Positions 16,357 through 22,226 of a stretch of 26,134 nt of DNA are shown here, piece by piece. The position numbers and the translations under genes were made by a program. This stretch comes from Bacilli bacterium (GTDB lineage: Bacteria; Bacillota_I; Bacilli_A; RF39; UBA660). Position 1 is the stretch's first letter. Each line of letters opens with the position of its first letter. The notes under the pieces were generated by a model. The model saw nothing but the letters and a program-made list of their open reading frames with translations. It was not told the DNA's origin and did no database searches. The DNA is taken from contig JAQVZB010000006.1 in the NCBI GenBank assembly GCA_029004695.1, positions 1 through 26,134 of the forward strand, read 5' to 3'.

Positions 16357-16372
16357 TGTTTCACGTGAAACA
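16357..16372. promoter_or_regulatory. parS: parS site 1
   Basis: TGTTTCACGTGAAACA, a perfect 16-bp palindrome identical to the consensus ParB-binding centromere site of B. subtilis. The palindrome extends to AAT/ATT on both sides. It lies 17 bp after the gyrA terminator. Confidence 0.95.
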
Positions 16373-16536
16373 TTAAAAGAGAATGGTTGAATTAAATAAT
16401 AAATCATATATTTTTAAAATTTTTAGATAAAATATAATATTGCAAAATCAAAAAAATGGTATATAAAATAATTAATCTTATATTTTGGGATATTAAATAA
16501 ATATATTGTTAAATTATTAAATAAAAAACAATTTAA

Positions 16537-16552
16537 TGTTTCACGTGAAACA
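16537..16552. promoter_or_regulatory. parS: parS site 2
   Basis: Second perfect TGTTTCACGTGAAACA, 180 bp from site 1. All three copies share the flank TTAA before TGTTT and a T after the final A. Confidence 0.95.
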
Positions 16553-16664
16553 TAGAAAGAAAGTTAAAAAAATATTATTGTTTTTTTTTAATAAATATAT
16601 ATTACTAAATTAAATGATAATTTTATTTTAAAGAATATATAACAAATTTGCTAAATTATTATAT

Positions 16665-16688
16665 AAATTATTTCCCGGGAAATAATTT
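16665..16688. promoter_or_regulatory. Noc-binding site 1 (NBS), next to parS 3
   Basis: The 16-bp core TATTTCCCGGGAAATA (16669-16684) equals the B. subtilis Noc-binding consensus, and the perfect palindrome extends to 24 bp. Its centre is 23 bp from the centre of parS 3. A Noc-type protein is encoded at 109-1209. Confidence 0.9.
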
Positions 16689-16691
16689 TAA

Positions 16692-16707
16692 TGTTTCACG
16701 TGAAACA
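16692..16707. promoter_or_regulatory. parS: parS site 3
   Basis: Third perfect TGTTTCACGTGAAACA, 155 bp from site 2, only 7 bp from the core of Noc site 1 and just upstream of the SRP RNA promoter (16729-16737). Confidence 0.95.
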
Positions 16708-16728
16708 TAACATTTGTAAAATTACTAG

Positions 16729-16737
16729 TGTTATGAT
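16729..16737 (+). promoter_or_regulatory. Extended -10 promoter of the SRP RNA gene
   Basis: TGTTATGAT, an extended -10 with one base changed from TGTTATAAT, lies 10-12 bp before the expected RNA 5' end (about 16745-16749). No good -35 is seen; parS 3 occupies the region just upstream (16692-16707), so ParB or Noc occupancy could affect transcription. Confidence 0.5.
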
Positions 16738-16747
16738 ATATTAATTA

Positions 16748-16827
16748 TGCACAATATATATGTTATAAATTGGTCAGAATCGGAAGATAGCAGCCACATT
16801 AACCTCTGTATATGTGTGCTTTTTTTT
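16748..16827 (+). ncRNA. ffs: Small signal recognition particle RNA (4.5S type)
   Basis: The core GGTCAG-AAT-CGGAAG-AT-AGCAGCCA at about 16772-16796 matches the SRP RNA domain IV (E. coli GGTCAGGTCCGGAAGGAAGCAGCC): a GGAA tetraloop closed by C-G, a short ATC/GAT stem showing paired change from the usual sequence, and the AGCA side of the Ffh-binding symmetric loop. The ends pair as GCACA with TGTGC and continue through AUAUA/UAUAU with one bulged G, and are followed by T8, so the closing stem also acts as the terminator. At about 75-80 nt it is the short form without an Alu domain, unlike the long B. subtilis RNA. It binds Ffh for co-translational membrane targeting. The neighbourhood of tadA/dnaX is typical for the gene. 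Confidence 0.9.
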
Positions 16828-16838
16828 AGGAGAAAAAT

Positions 16839-17273
16839 ATGGAAATTAAAATAATTAAAATTTTATTTAATTTGGTTAATAAGGCGTATAAAAAGGAGGA
16901 AACTCCTGTTGCCGCTGTTATTATATATAATAATAAAATTATTGCAAAATCCTATAACAAAAGAAATAAAACTAATAAAACAATTGATCATGCTGAAATA
17001 TTGGCAATCCAAAAAGCTAATAAAAAGTTAAAATCATGGAGGTTGAACAAATGTTCGATGTATGTTACAATTAAACCTTGTGATATGTGTATGAATGTTA
17101 TTAGAGAAGCCAGGATAAATAAAGTATATTATTTAATTAATAGATTAGAAGAAAAAAAAATATATAATAAAACAGAAATTATTCCTTTAAATTCAAAAGA
17201 AATCGAAAATTTAAAAGAAAATTATTTGAAAAAAGTAACAAATTTTTGGAAAAACAAACGCAATAAAATATAA
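16839..17273 (+). CDS. tadA: tRNA-specific adenosine deaminase TadA
   Basis: TadA converts A34 of tRNA-Arg(ACG) to inosine so that one tRNA reads CGU, CGC and CGA. The 144-aa protein has the zinc deaminase motifs HAE (51-53; His51 ligand and Glu53 proton shuttle) and PCDMC (80-84; Cys81 and Cys84 ligands). The usual PVGAV and PCPMCxGA read PVAAV and PCDMCMNV here, so the active-site border is slightly divergent. The AGGAGA ribosome site begins right after the U-run of the SRP RNA, so tadA either reads through that terminator or uses a promoter not obvious in sequence. A general cytidine/deoxycytidylate deaminase is less likely given the location. Confidence 0.9.
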   Translation: MEIKIIKILFNLVNKAYKKEETPVAAVIIYNNKIIAKSYNKRNKTNKTIDHAEILAIQKANKKLKSWRLNKCSMYVTIKPCDMCMNVIREARINKVYYLINRLEEKKIYNKTEIIPLNSKEIENLKENYLKKVTNFWKNKRNKI

Positions 17274-17276
17274 ACA

Positions 17277-17285
17277 TGATATAAT
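17277..17285 (+). promoter_or_regulatory. Candidate extended -10 promoter for dnaX
   Basis: TGATATAAT is a perfect extended -10 starting 4 nt after the tadA stop. The start would be near 17292, leaving a leader of only about 14 nt that still includes the GGGAGG ribosome site (17295-17300). No -35 is evident. Confidence 0.4.
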
Positions 17286-17305
17286 TATTTAAATGGGAGG
17301 TTATT

Positions 17306-18844
17306 ATGGATTATAAAGTATTATACAGAAAATACAGACCAAAAGATTTTAATGATCTAGTTGGACAAGATCATATAAAGGAATTATTATTACAATCGAT
17401 ATTAAATAATAAATTATCCCACGCTTTTATATTTAATGGTCCTAGAGGTACAGGGAAAACAAGTACAGCTAAATTATTTGCCAAAATTATAAATTGTACA
17501 AATAATTTTGAAGGAATAGCATGCAATAAATGTGTTTCATGTCTAAGTTATGAGGAAACTACAGATATAATCGAAATAGATGCAGCTTCAAATAATGGTG
17601 TTGATGAAATAAGAGAATTGAGAGAAAATGTTAAAATATTGCCAGGGATATCTAGATATAAAGTATATATTATCGATGAAGTTCATATGTTATCGACTAA
17701 TGCGTGGAATGCATTTTTAAAAACATTAGAAGAACCTCCAAAGCATGTTATATTTATACTAGCAACAACTGAAATTCAAAAAATTCCGATAACGGTTTTA
17801 TCTAGATGTCAGAGATTTGATTTTCAAAGAATATCAAGTGAAGTAATTTTTTTAAAGGTAAAAGAAATTGCCAAAAAAGAAAAAATTAATATAATAGATG
17901 AAGCAATCACAGAATTATCAGAGTTATCTAATGGTGGGTTAAGAGACGCGTTAGGAATGTTAGATCAACTTTCTAAACTTAATGATAAAATTACAATAGA
18001 AACTTTAAATAATGCTTATGGTTTAGTGACAAATAAAGATGTAAAAGAAATATTTGAAGTATATAAAAAACGAGAAATTAAATTATTAATTGAAAAAATT
18101 GATAATTTAAATTCAAAAGGCGTTAAAAGTGAAGTTTTTTTAACTAAAATTCTTGATTTTTTATTACAAGAATTAATAAATTACAAAATAACAAATTCAA
18201 AAGAAATTAATAATTTAGAACAATTAATTTTAGATTTAGAAGAATGTTATACTAAAAAAAATAAATATTTAATGATAAAAACTATGATTCTTAAAAATAT
18301 TGAAGATTTAGTTACTAAATATGAAGTAGTAAATACAGTCGTAGAAGAAAAAAATATTTCCCGGGAAATAATTTCTAATGAAATACAAAATCAAATCAAT
18401 TTAGAAATATTAAATATTAGAGTAAATAACTCTTTTGTAAATGCTAATTTGAATCTGAAAAAAGAATTTATTAAAAAATGGGATGAATTAACAAATTATT
18501 TTTGTACCAATGGGGAAACAAAATATTTATCCTTATTAAAAAATACTAAAGTAGAAGTTGTATCTCCTACAAATGTATTGATATCAACAAAATCTTATAG
18601 TAATAGTGTGTTATTTAATTTAATTTGTGATGAAATAGCTGAAAAATGCAAAAAAATAATTGGAGATAGTATAAAAATAATATGTCTTGATGAAGAACAG
18701 TGGAAAAAAGTGAAGTCAAAATATATTAAAAATAAGAATCATATTTCATATAATTATATTGAAGAACCCATATTAAAAAAAGATAATAAAGCGATAAATA
18801 ATGCGACAAATATTTTTGGAAAAGAATTAATAGAAATAAAATAG
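17306..18844 (+). CDS. dnaX: DNA polymerase III subunits gamma/tau
   Basis: DnaX is the motor subunit of the clamp loader, which uses ATP to open and load DnaN. The 512-aa protein has Walker A GPRGTGKT (45-52), a four-Cys zinc module (Cys64, 73, 76, 79), DEVHMLS, the sensor SRC motif with QRFDF, then the collar domain. The C-terminal third (about 360-512) is variable and would be the tau part. A strong GGGAGG ribosome site fits the ATG. A perfect Noc-binding site lies within the coding sequence around codons 350-355, just after the collar domain. Its partner HolB is encoded at 19991. Confidence 0.96.
   Translation: MDYKVLYRKYRPKDFNDLVGQDHIKELLLQSILNNKLSHAFIFNGPRGTGKTSTAKLFAKIINCTNNFEGIACNKCVSCLSYEETTDIIEIDAASNNGVDEIRELRENVKILPGISRYKVYIIDEVHMLSTNAWNAFLKTLEEPPKHVIFILATTEIQKIPITVLSRCQRFDFQRISSEVIFLKVKEIAKKEKINIIDEAITELSELSNGGLRDALGMLDQLSKLNDKITIETLNNAYGLVTNKDVKEIFEVYKKREIKLLIEKIDNLNSKGVKSEVFLTKILDFLLQELINYKITNSKEINNLEQLILDLEECYTKKNKYLMIKTMILKNIEDLVTKYEVVNTVVEEKNISREIISNEIQNQINLEILNIRVNNSFVNANLNLKKEFIKKWDELTNYFCTNGETKYLSLLKNTKVEVVSPTNVLISTKSYSNSVLFNLICDEIAEKCKKIIGDSIKIICLDEEQWKKVKSKYIKNKNHISYNYIEEPILKKDNKAINNATNIFGKELIEIK
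18355..18370. promoter_or_regulatory. Noc-binding site 2, inside dnaX
   Basis: Perfect TATTTCCCGGGAAATA within the coding sequence, in the poorly conserved linker of tau. It uses CCC/GGG in a stretch otherwise almost free of G/C (codons for Asn-Ile-Ser-Arg-Glu-Ile), which suggests selection for the site and not for the protein. Confidence 0.85.
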
Positions 18845-18856
18845 GAGAGATAAAAA

Positions 18857-19156
18857 ATGAATATGCAAAATTTAATGGCACAAGCAAATAAAATTAAAAG
18901 AGATGTTGAAAAAAAACAAAATGAAATTGATAACATGACTTTTGAAGGAAATTCTCAATTTGTTAATGTTAGAATGTCAGGAAAAAGAGAAGTCAAAAAT
19001 TTAAAAATAAATAACTATATTTTAAAAGATGCTGAAGATCTAGAAATTTTAGAAGACATGATTGTATTGGCTTTTAATGATGCTTTACTTAAGATAGATA
19101 AAAAAACAGAAGAAGAATTAGGCGCTTATACTGGCGGTTTAAATGGTTTGTTTTAA
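18857..19156 (+). CDS. ebfC: Nucleoid-associated protein EbfC/YbaB family
   Basis: The 99-aa protein starts with the typical Met-rich MNMQNLMAQANKIKRD helix and has the conserved VRMSGKREVKNLKI strand region (35-48) and the late GGLNGLF tail, matching the YbaB/EbfC family of small dimeric DNA-binding proteins. The gene lies between dnaX and recR in most bacteria, as here. GGAGAG precedes the ATG; recR starts 2 nt after its stop. Confidence 0.93.
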   Translation: MNMQNLMAQANKIKRDVEKKQNEIDNMTFEGNSQFVNVRMSGKREVKNLKINNYILKDAEDLEILEDMIVLAFNDALLKIDKKTEEELGAYTGGLNGLF

Positions 19157-19158
19157 AA

Positions 19159-19761
19159 ATGATTTATCCTAAGCCTTTAGAAGAATTAATATTATATTTT
19201 AAGAAATTACCTGGTATTGGTGAGAAATCAGCAGAAAGGTTAGCTTTATCGGTAGTTAATTTTACTAATGAAGATAGTGAAAGATTTTCTAACGCAATAA
19301 AGAAAGTAAATAAAAATTTACAAAAATGTAATATTTGTGCAAATTTGACTGATAATGAAACGTGTAATATTTGTTCTAATGAACATCGAGATCGTAATTT
19401 AATATGTATTGTAGAAGATTATAAAAGTATATTTATGTTTGAAAAAATAGGCAAATTTAATGGGGTTTATCATGTGTTAAATGGGTTAATTTCACCAATT
19501 GATGGTATAAATCCAGAAGATATAAACTTAAATTCATTAATTTTAAGATGTGAAAAAAAAGATGAGGATGTTGAGTTAATACTTGCGTTAAAACCTTCTA
19601 TTGAAGGAGAAGCCACATCAATGTACATAAATAAAATATTAAAAAAACAAAATATAAAAATATCTAGATTGTCATATGGTATACCAATGGGAGCAGAAAT
19701 AGATTATTTAGATACTTTGACTATCGAAAGAGCGTTAAAAGATCGCCAGATAATATCATAA
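19159..19761 (+). CDS. recR: Recombination protein RecR
   Basis: RecR forms a ring clamp on DNA and acts with RecF and RecO in RecA loading. The 200-aa protein has the helix-hairpin-helix LPGIGEKSAERLAL (17-30), a four-Cys zinc motif (Cys57, 60, 69, 72), a Toprim domain beginning LICIVED (81-87), and the C-terminal SYGIPMGAEIDYLDTLT segment. Length is typical. The start lies 2 nt after the ebfC stop with no clear ribosome site of its own, so translation is likely coupled. Confidence 0.96.
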   Translation: MIYPKPLEELILYFKKLPGIGEKSAERLALSVVNFTNEDSERFSNAIKKVNKNLQKCNICANLTDNETCNICSNEHRDRNLICIVEDYKSIFMFEKIGKFNGVYHVLNGLISPIDGINPEDINLNSLILRCEKKDEDVELILALKPSIEGEATSMYINKILKKQNIKISRLSYGIPMGAEIDYLDTLTIERALKDRQIIS

Positions 19762-19798
19762 TAAAATATGTGATACATAATATTATTAGGTGAAAAAT

Positions 19799-19978
19799 AT
19801 GATATTTAAAATAATTAAAAGAATCGTATTTGCAATAGTAATAATTTATAGTTTAGATTTATTTATTAGGAATTTAGGCATTTTTATACCTCTTAATATA
19901 TATACTGTTTCATCAGTGAGTTTATTAGGATTTCCAGGTTTGATTACTTTAGCTTTGTCATTTTTCTTTTTATTATGA
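19799..19978 (+). CDS. bofA: BofA-family small membrane protein
   Basis: The 59-aa protein has two hydrophobic segments (about 9-26 and 40-59). The second half, NLGIFIPLNIYTVSSVSLLG followed by FPGLI, matches the BofA signature LGIHVPINLVTTAISGILG followed by IPGIA. In B. subtilis BofA (87 aa) holds the SpoIVFB protease inactive in pro-sigma-K processing; it is encoded downstream of recR, as here. The protein is shorter at the N-terminus than the Bacillus form. The ATG at 19799 is chosen because AGGTG lies 6 nt upstream; a GTG at 19790 overlaps that site. It ends in TGA. Whether the cell sporulates cannot be seen; the role may be different in a non-sporulating host. Confidence 0.72.
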   Translation: MIFKIIKRIVFAIVIIYSLDLFIRNLGIFIPLNIYTVSSVSLLGFPGLITLALSFFFLL

Positions 19979-19990
19979 AATGAGGTAAAT

Positions 19991-20725
19991 ATGAATTTTA
20001 ATTTTTATGATTATTTTAATTATTGTTTAAATGTAGATAAATTGCCTCATGCTTTTTTAATTGAAAGCAATAATATTAAAATTACTACAGACAATATCAT
20101 TGATTATTTATTTGAAAAAAGATTAATTAATAATATAGATTATCAAAAAAATATAAATTTAATATTAATTGAACCAGATGGGACTGAAATTAAATCTCAT
20201 GATATTGAAATTTTACAAGAAAGATATTCTAAATTACCTATTTATAATAAATATAATATTTATATAATTAAATATGCAGAAAAGTTAAATATGTCAGCAG
20301 CAAATAAATTATTAAAATTTTTAGAAGAACCAAATATTAATATAATTGGTATTCTACTGACTGAATATAGTTCTGATATATTAGATACAATTAAGAGTAG
20401 GTGCCAATATTTTTTGATAAAAGAGTCATATAAAAGTGTAGATTTAGAAAATGATATTACTGATTTATTGAATTTTATTATTGGTACTAAAGATATCAAT
20501 AAAGAAATCGAGTTTAAAAAAAAGTATAGTAAATTTCAAAGAAAAGATTTAATTTTTGTTTTTGAATCATTATTAAATGAATCAGAAACAATATTAAATA
20601 ATGCATGTGATAATTTAAAAAATATTTCGGAAAATATTAATTTAATAAACAAAATATTGCGATTGTTAAAAGGTAATGTTAATATTGATTTAGTTTTAGA
20701 CAATTTTTTTATAGAATTGAGGTAA
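19991..20725 (+). CDS. holB: DNA polymerase III subunit delta' (HolB), reduced
   Basis: The 244-aa protein has the AAA+ delta-prime features KLPHAFLIE (17-25), the Walker-B-like IYIIKYAEKLNMSAANKLLKFLEEP block (about 84-108) and SRCQYF (about 137-142). It is much shorter than the B. subtilis protein (329 aa). The P-loop region reads ESNNIKIT with no GxxGxGK, and there is no Cys4 zinc module, so it cannot bind ATP in the usual way; delta-prime subunits generally are not ATPases. It would form the clamp loader with DnaX and HolA. The ribosome site GAGGT precedes the ATG. A duplicate of dnaX is excluded by these losses. Confidence 0.88.
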   Translation: MNFNFYDYFNYCLNVDKLPHAFLIESNNIKITTDNIIDYLFEKRLINNIDYQKNINLILIEPDGTEIKSHDIEILQERYSKLPIYNKYNIYIIKYAEKLNMSAANKLLKFLEEPNINIIGILLTEYSSDILDTIKSRCQYFLIKESYKSVDLENDITDLLNFIIGTKDINKEIEFKKKYSKFQRKDLIFVFESLLNESETILNNACDNLKNISENINLINKILRLLKGNVNIDLVLDNFFIELR

Positions 20726-20730
20726 TAAAT

Positions 20731-21510
20731 TTGAATTTGTGTGGTGTAGTATTTAAAGAAAGCGGTAAAATATATAATTTTTTATTAGAAGATATAAAAG
20801 TAAATAAAAATGATTATGTCATTGTTGAAACTGAAAAAGGCCAGCAACTAGGTAAAGTTGTTTCAATATTCGAAAATTTAGGTAAAATAAATAAATTAAA
20901 GAGTGTTATTAGAATTGCTTCCAAAGCAGATTATAATAAACATTTAAAAAATTTATCAGATGCTAAAAATGCATTAATGGAAACTAGAAAAGAAATTGAG
21001 ATCTTAGATTTAAAAATGCAAATTATTGATTGTAGTTATACATTTGATCGAAAGCAATTAATATTTAATTTTATTGCAGATGAGAGAGTTGATTTTAGAG
21101 ATTTAGTTAAAATATTAGCTTCAAAATTTAAAACAAGAATTGAATTACATCAAATCGGTGTACGTGATAAATCTAAAGAAATTGGTGGTATAGGACACTG
21201 TGGAAGAGTATTGTGTTGCTCTGATTTTTTAAATTTTATGGAAACTATTTCAATTAATATGGCTAAAAATCAAAACATTGCTTTAAATCCCAATAAAATA
21301 AATGGTGCTTGTGGAAGATTGCTTTGTTGCTTATCTTATGAAGACGATATATATACCGAATGCCGTAGTGAACTTCCTAATATAGGGGATATAGTAAAAA
21401 TTGATGGTATAAACGGTAAAGTTATATATGTTGATATATTAAATCAAAAATACAAAGTAAATCTAAATAATGAAATAAAAGAAATCAAAGTAAAAAACGG
21501 CTGTAAATAA
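20731..21510 (+). CDS. ricT: RicT (YaaT), PSP1-domain Fe-S cluster protein
   Basis: RicT forms a complex with RicA (YmcA) and RicF (YlbF) that carries Fe-S clusters, supports RNase Y mRNA processing and, in B. subtilis, promotes competence, sporulation and biofilm formation. The 259-aa protein contains the PSP1 domain (about 35-150) and the conserved GHCGRVLCCSDFL (156-168) and NGACGRLLCCLSYE (191-204) blocks, with Cys157, 162, 163, 194, 199, 200 and 211. The start is TTG, with GAGGT placed 8 nt upstream inside the end of holB; there is no ATG nearby. It directly follows holB, as in Bacillus. The presence of comK in the same window makes a competence link worth noting. Confidence 0.92.
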   Translation: MNLCGVVFKESGKIYNFLLEDIKVNKNDYVIVETEKGQQLGKVVSIFENLGKINKLKSVIRIASKADYNKHLKNLSDAKNALMETRKEIEILDLKMQIIDCSYTFDRKQLIFNFIADERVDFRDLVKILASKFKTRIELHQIGVRDKSKEIGGIGHCGRVLCCSDFLNFMETISINMAKNQNIALNPNKINGACGRLLCCLSYEDDIYTECRSELPNIGDIVKIDGINGKVIYVDILNQKYKVNLNNEIKEIKVKNGCK

Positions 21511-21522
21511 AATATAATTAGT

Positions 21523-21552
21523 ATAAAATTATTTCCCGGGAAATAATTTTAT
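21523..21552. promoter_or_regulatory. Noc-binding site 3, between ricT and pth
   Basis: The 16-bp core TATTTCCCGGGAAATA (21530-21545) lies in a perfect 30-bp palindrome, the longest of the three Noc sites. It is 28 bp upstream of the pth start and partly covers a spurious ATG at 21551. Confidence 0.88.
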
Positions 21553-21580
21553 GTTTTTATTAAATGCAGGAGAGGATTAT

Positions 21581-22129
21581 ATGAAATTAATAGTAGGACT
21601 GGGAAATATTGGTAAAAATTATATAAATACAAGACATAATATTGGATTTGAGTTATTAGATAGTTTTCTTGGTGATATAAATTGGAAAAAAAAATCTTAT
21701 GGCTTATACTATAAAGATAAAGATATTATTTATTTAAAACCTACAACATTTATGAATTTGTCTGGAATAGCTATAAACCATTTTATTAAATTTTACAAAA
21801 TAAATATAAAAGACATTTTAATAATCCATGATGACTTAGATATTAATATTGGTTCATTTAAAATAAAATATAATAGTTCTTCAGGAGGACATAACGGAAT
21901 TAAATCAATTATTGATGCTTTAAAAACAAAAGAATTTATGAGAATAAAAATTGGAATATCTAATGATAAAGAAATAGATACTAAAGATTATGTTTTAGGA
22001 CAATTCACTAAAAAAGAAAAAGAATTGATAAATGAAATAAAAAATAACATATATGATGTAATTATAGATTTTAAAGAAAATAAATCAGTAAATTATTTAA
22101 TGAATAAATACAATAATAAAACAAAATAA
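21581..22129 (+). CDS. pth: Peptidyl-tRNA hydrolase
   Basis: Pth cleaves peptidyl-tRNA released from stalled ribosomes and is essential in most bacteria. From the ATG at 21581 it is 182 aa, normal for the family, and starts MKLIVGLGN. Catalytic His19 is in NTRHNIGFE, with Asn9, Asn59 (PTTFMNLSG), the HDDLD motif (83-87) and Asn105 (GGHNG). The 21581 start is favoured over an in-frame ATG at 21551 because GGAGAGG lies just upstream and the family begins here; the earlier ATG overlaps a Noc-binding palindrome. It precedes mfd, as in Bacillus. Confidence 0.96.
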   Translation: MKLIVGLGNIGKNYINTRHNIGFELLDSFLGDINWKKKSYGLYYKDKDIIYLKPTTFMNLSGIAINHFIKFYKINIKDILIIHDDLDINIGSFKIKYNSSSGGHNGIKSIIDALKTKEFMRIKIGISNDKEIDTKDYVLGQFTKKEKELINEIKNNIYDVIIDFKENKSVNYLMNKYNNKTK

Positions 22130-22226
22130 AATAATTTGAGTTTTAGATTTTTTATATTTTTAAAAGGTTATTTGCATGATTATTACAAAATATATTTAAA
22201 AATAAAATTTTATAAAGGAAATATAT

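Larger units (their letters stand above)
16341..16728. other. Gene-free AT-rich centromere-like region (parS and Noc sites)
   Basis: About 390 bases with no credible reading frame on either strand. The content is overwhelmingly A/T apart from three parS sites and one Noc-binding site, which carry almost all the G/C. I see no tRNA, CRISPR or insertion-sequence structure. The likely role is a ParB loading zone about 9 kb from dnaA. Confidence 0.75.

Noticed and set aside
16341..16728. CRISPR array or insertion-sequence ends in the gene-free region
   Set aside because: The repeated unit is exactly parS with irregular 155-180 bp spacing, with no spacer structure, no terminal inverted repeats and no transposase.
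18250..18265. Poly-A run in dnaX as a programmed frameshift or slippage site producing gamma
   Set aside because: Runs of 7-8 A are common throughout the window, and there is no stimulating hairpin or upstream Shine-Dalgarno of the E. coli type.
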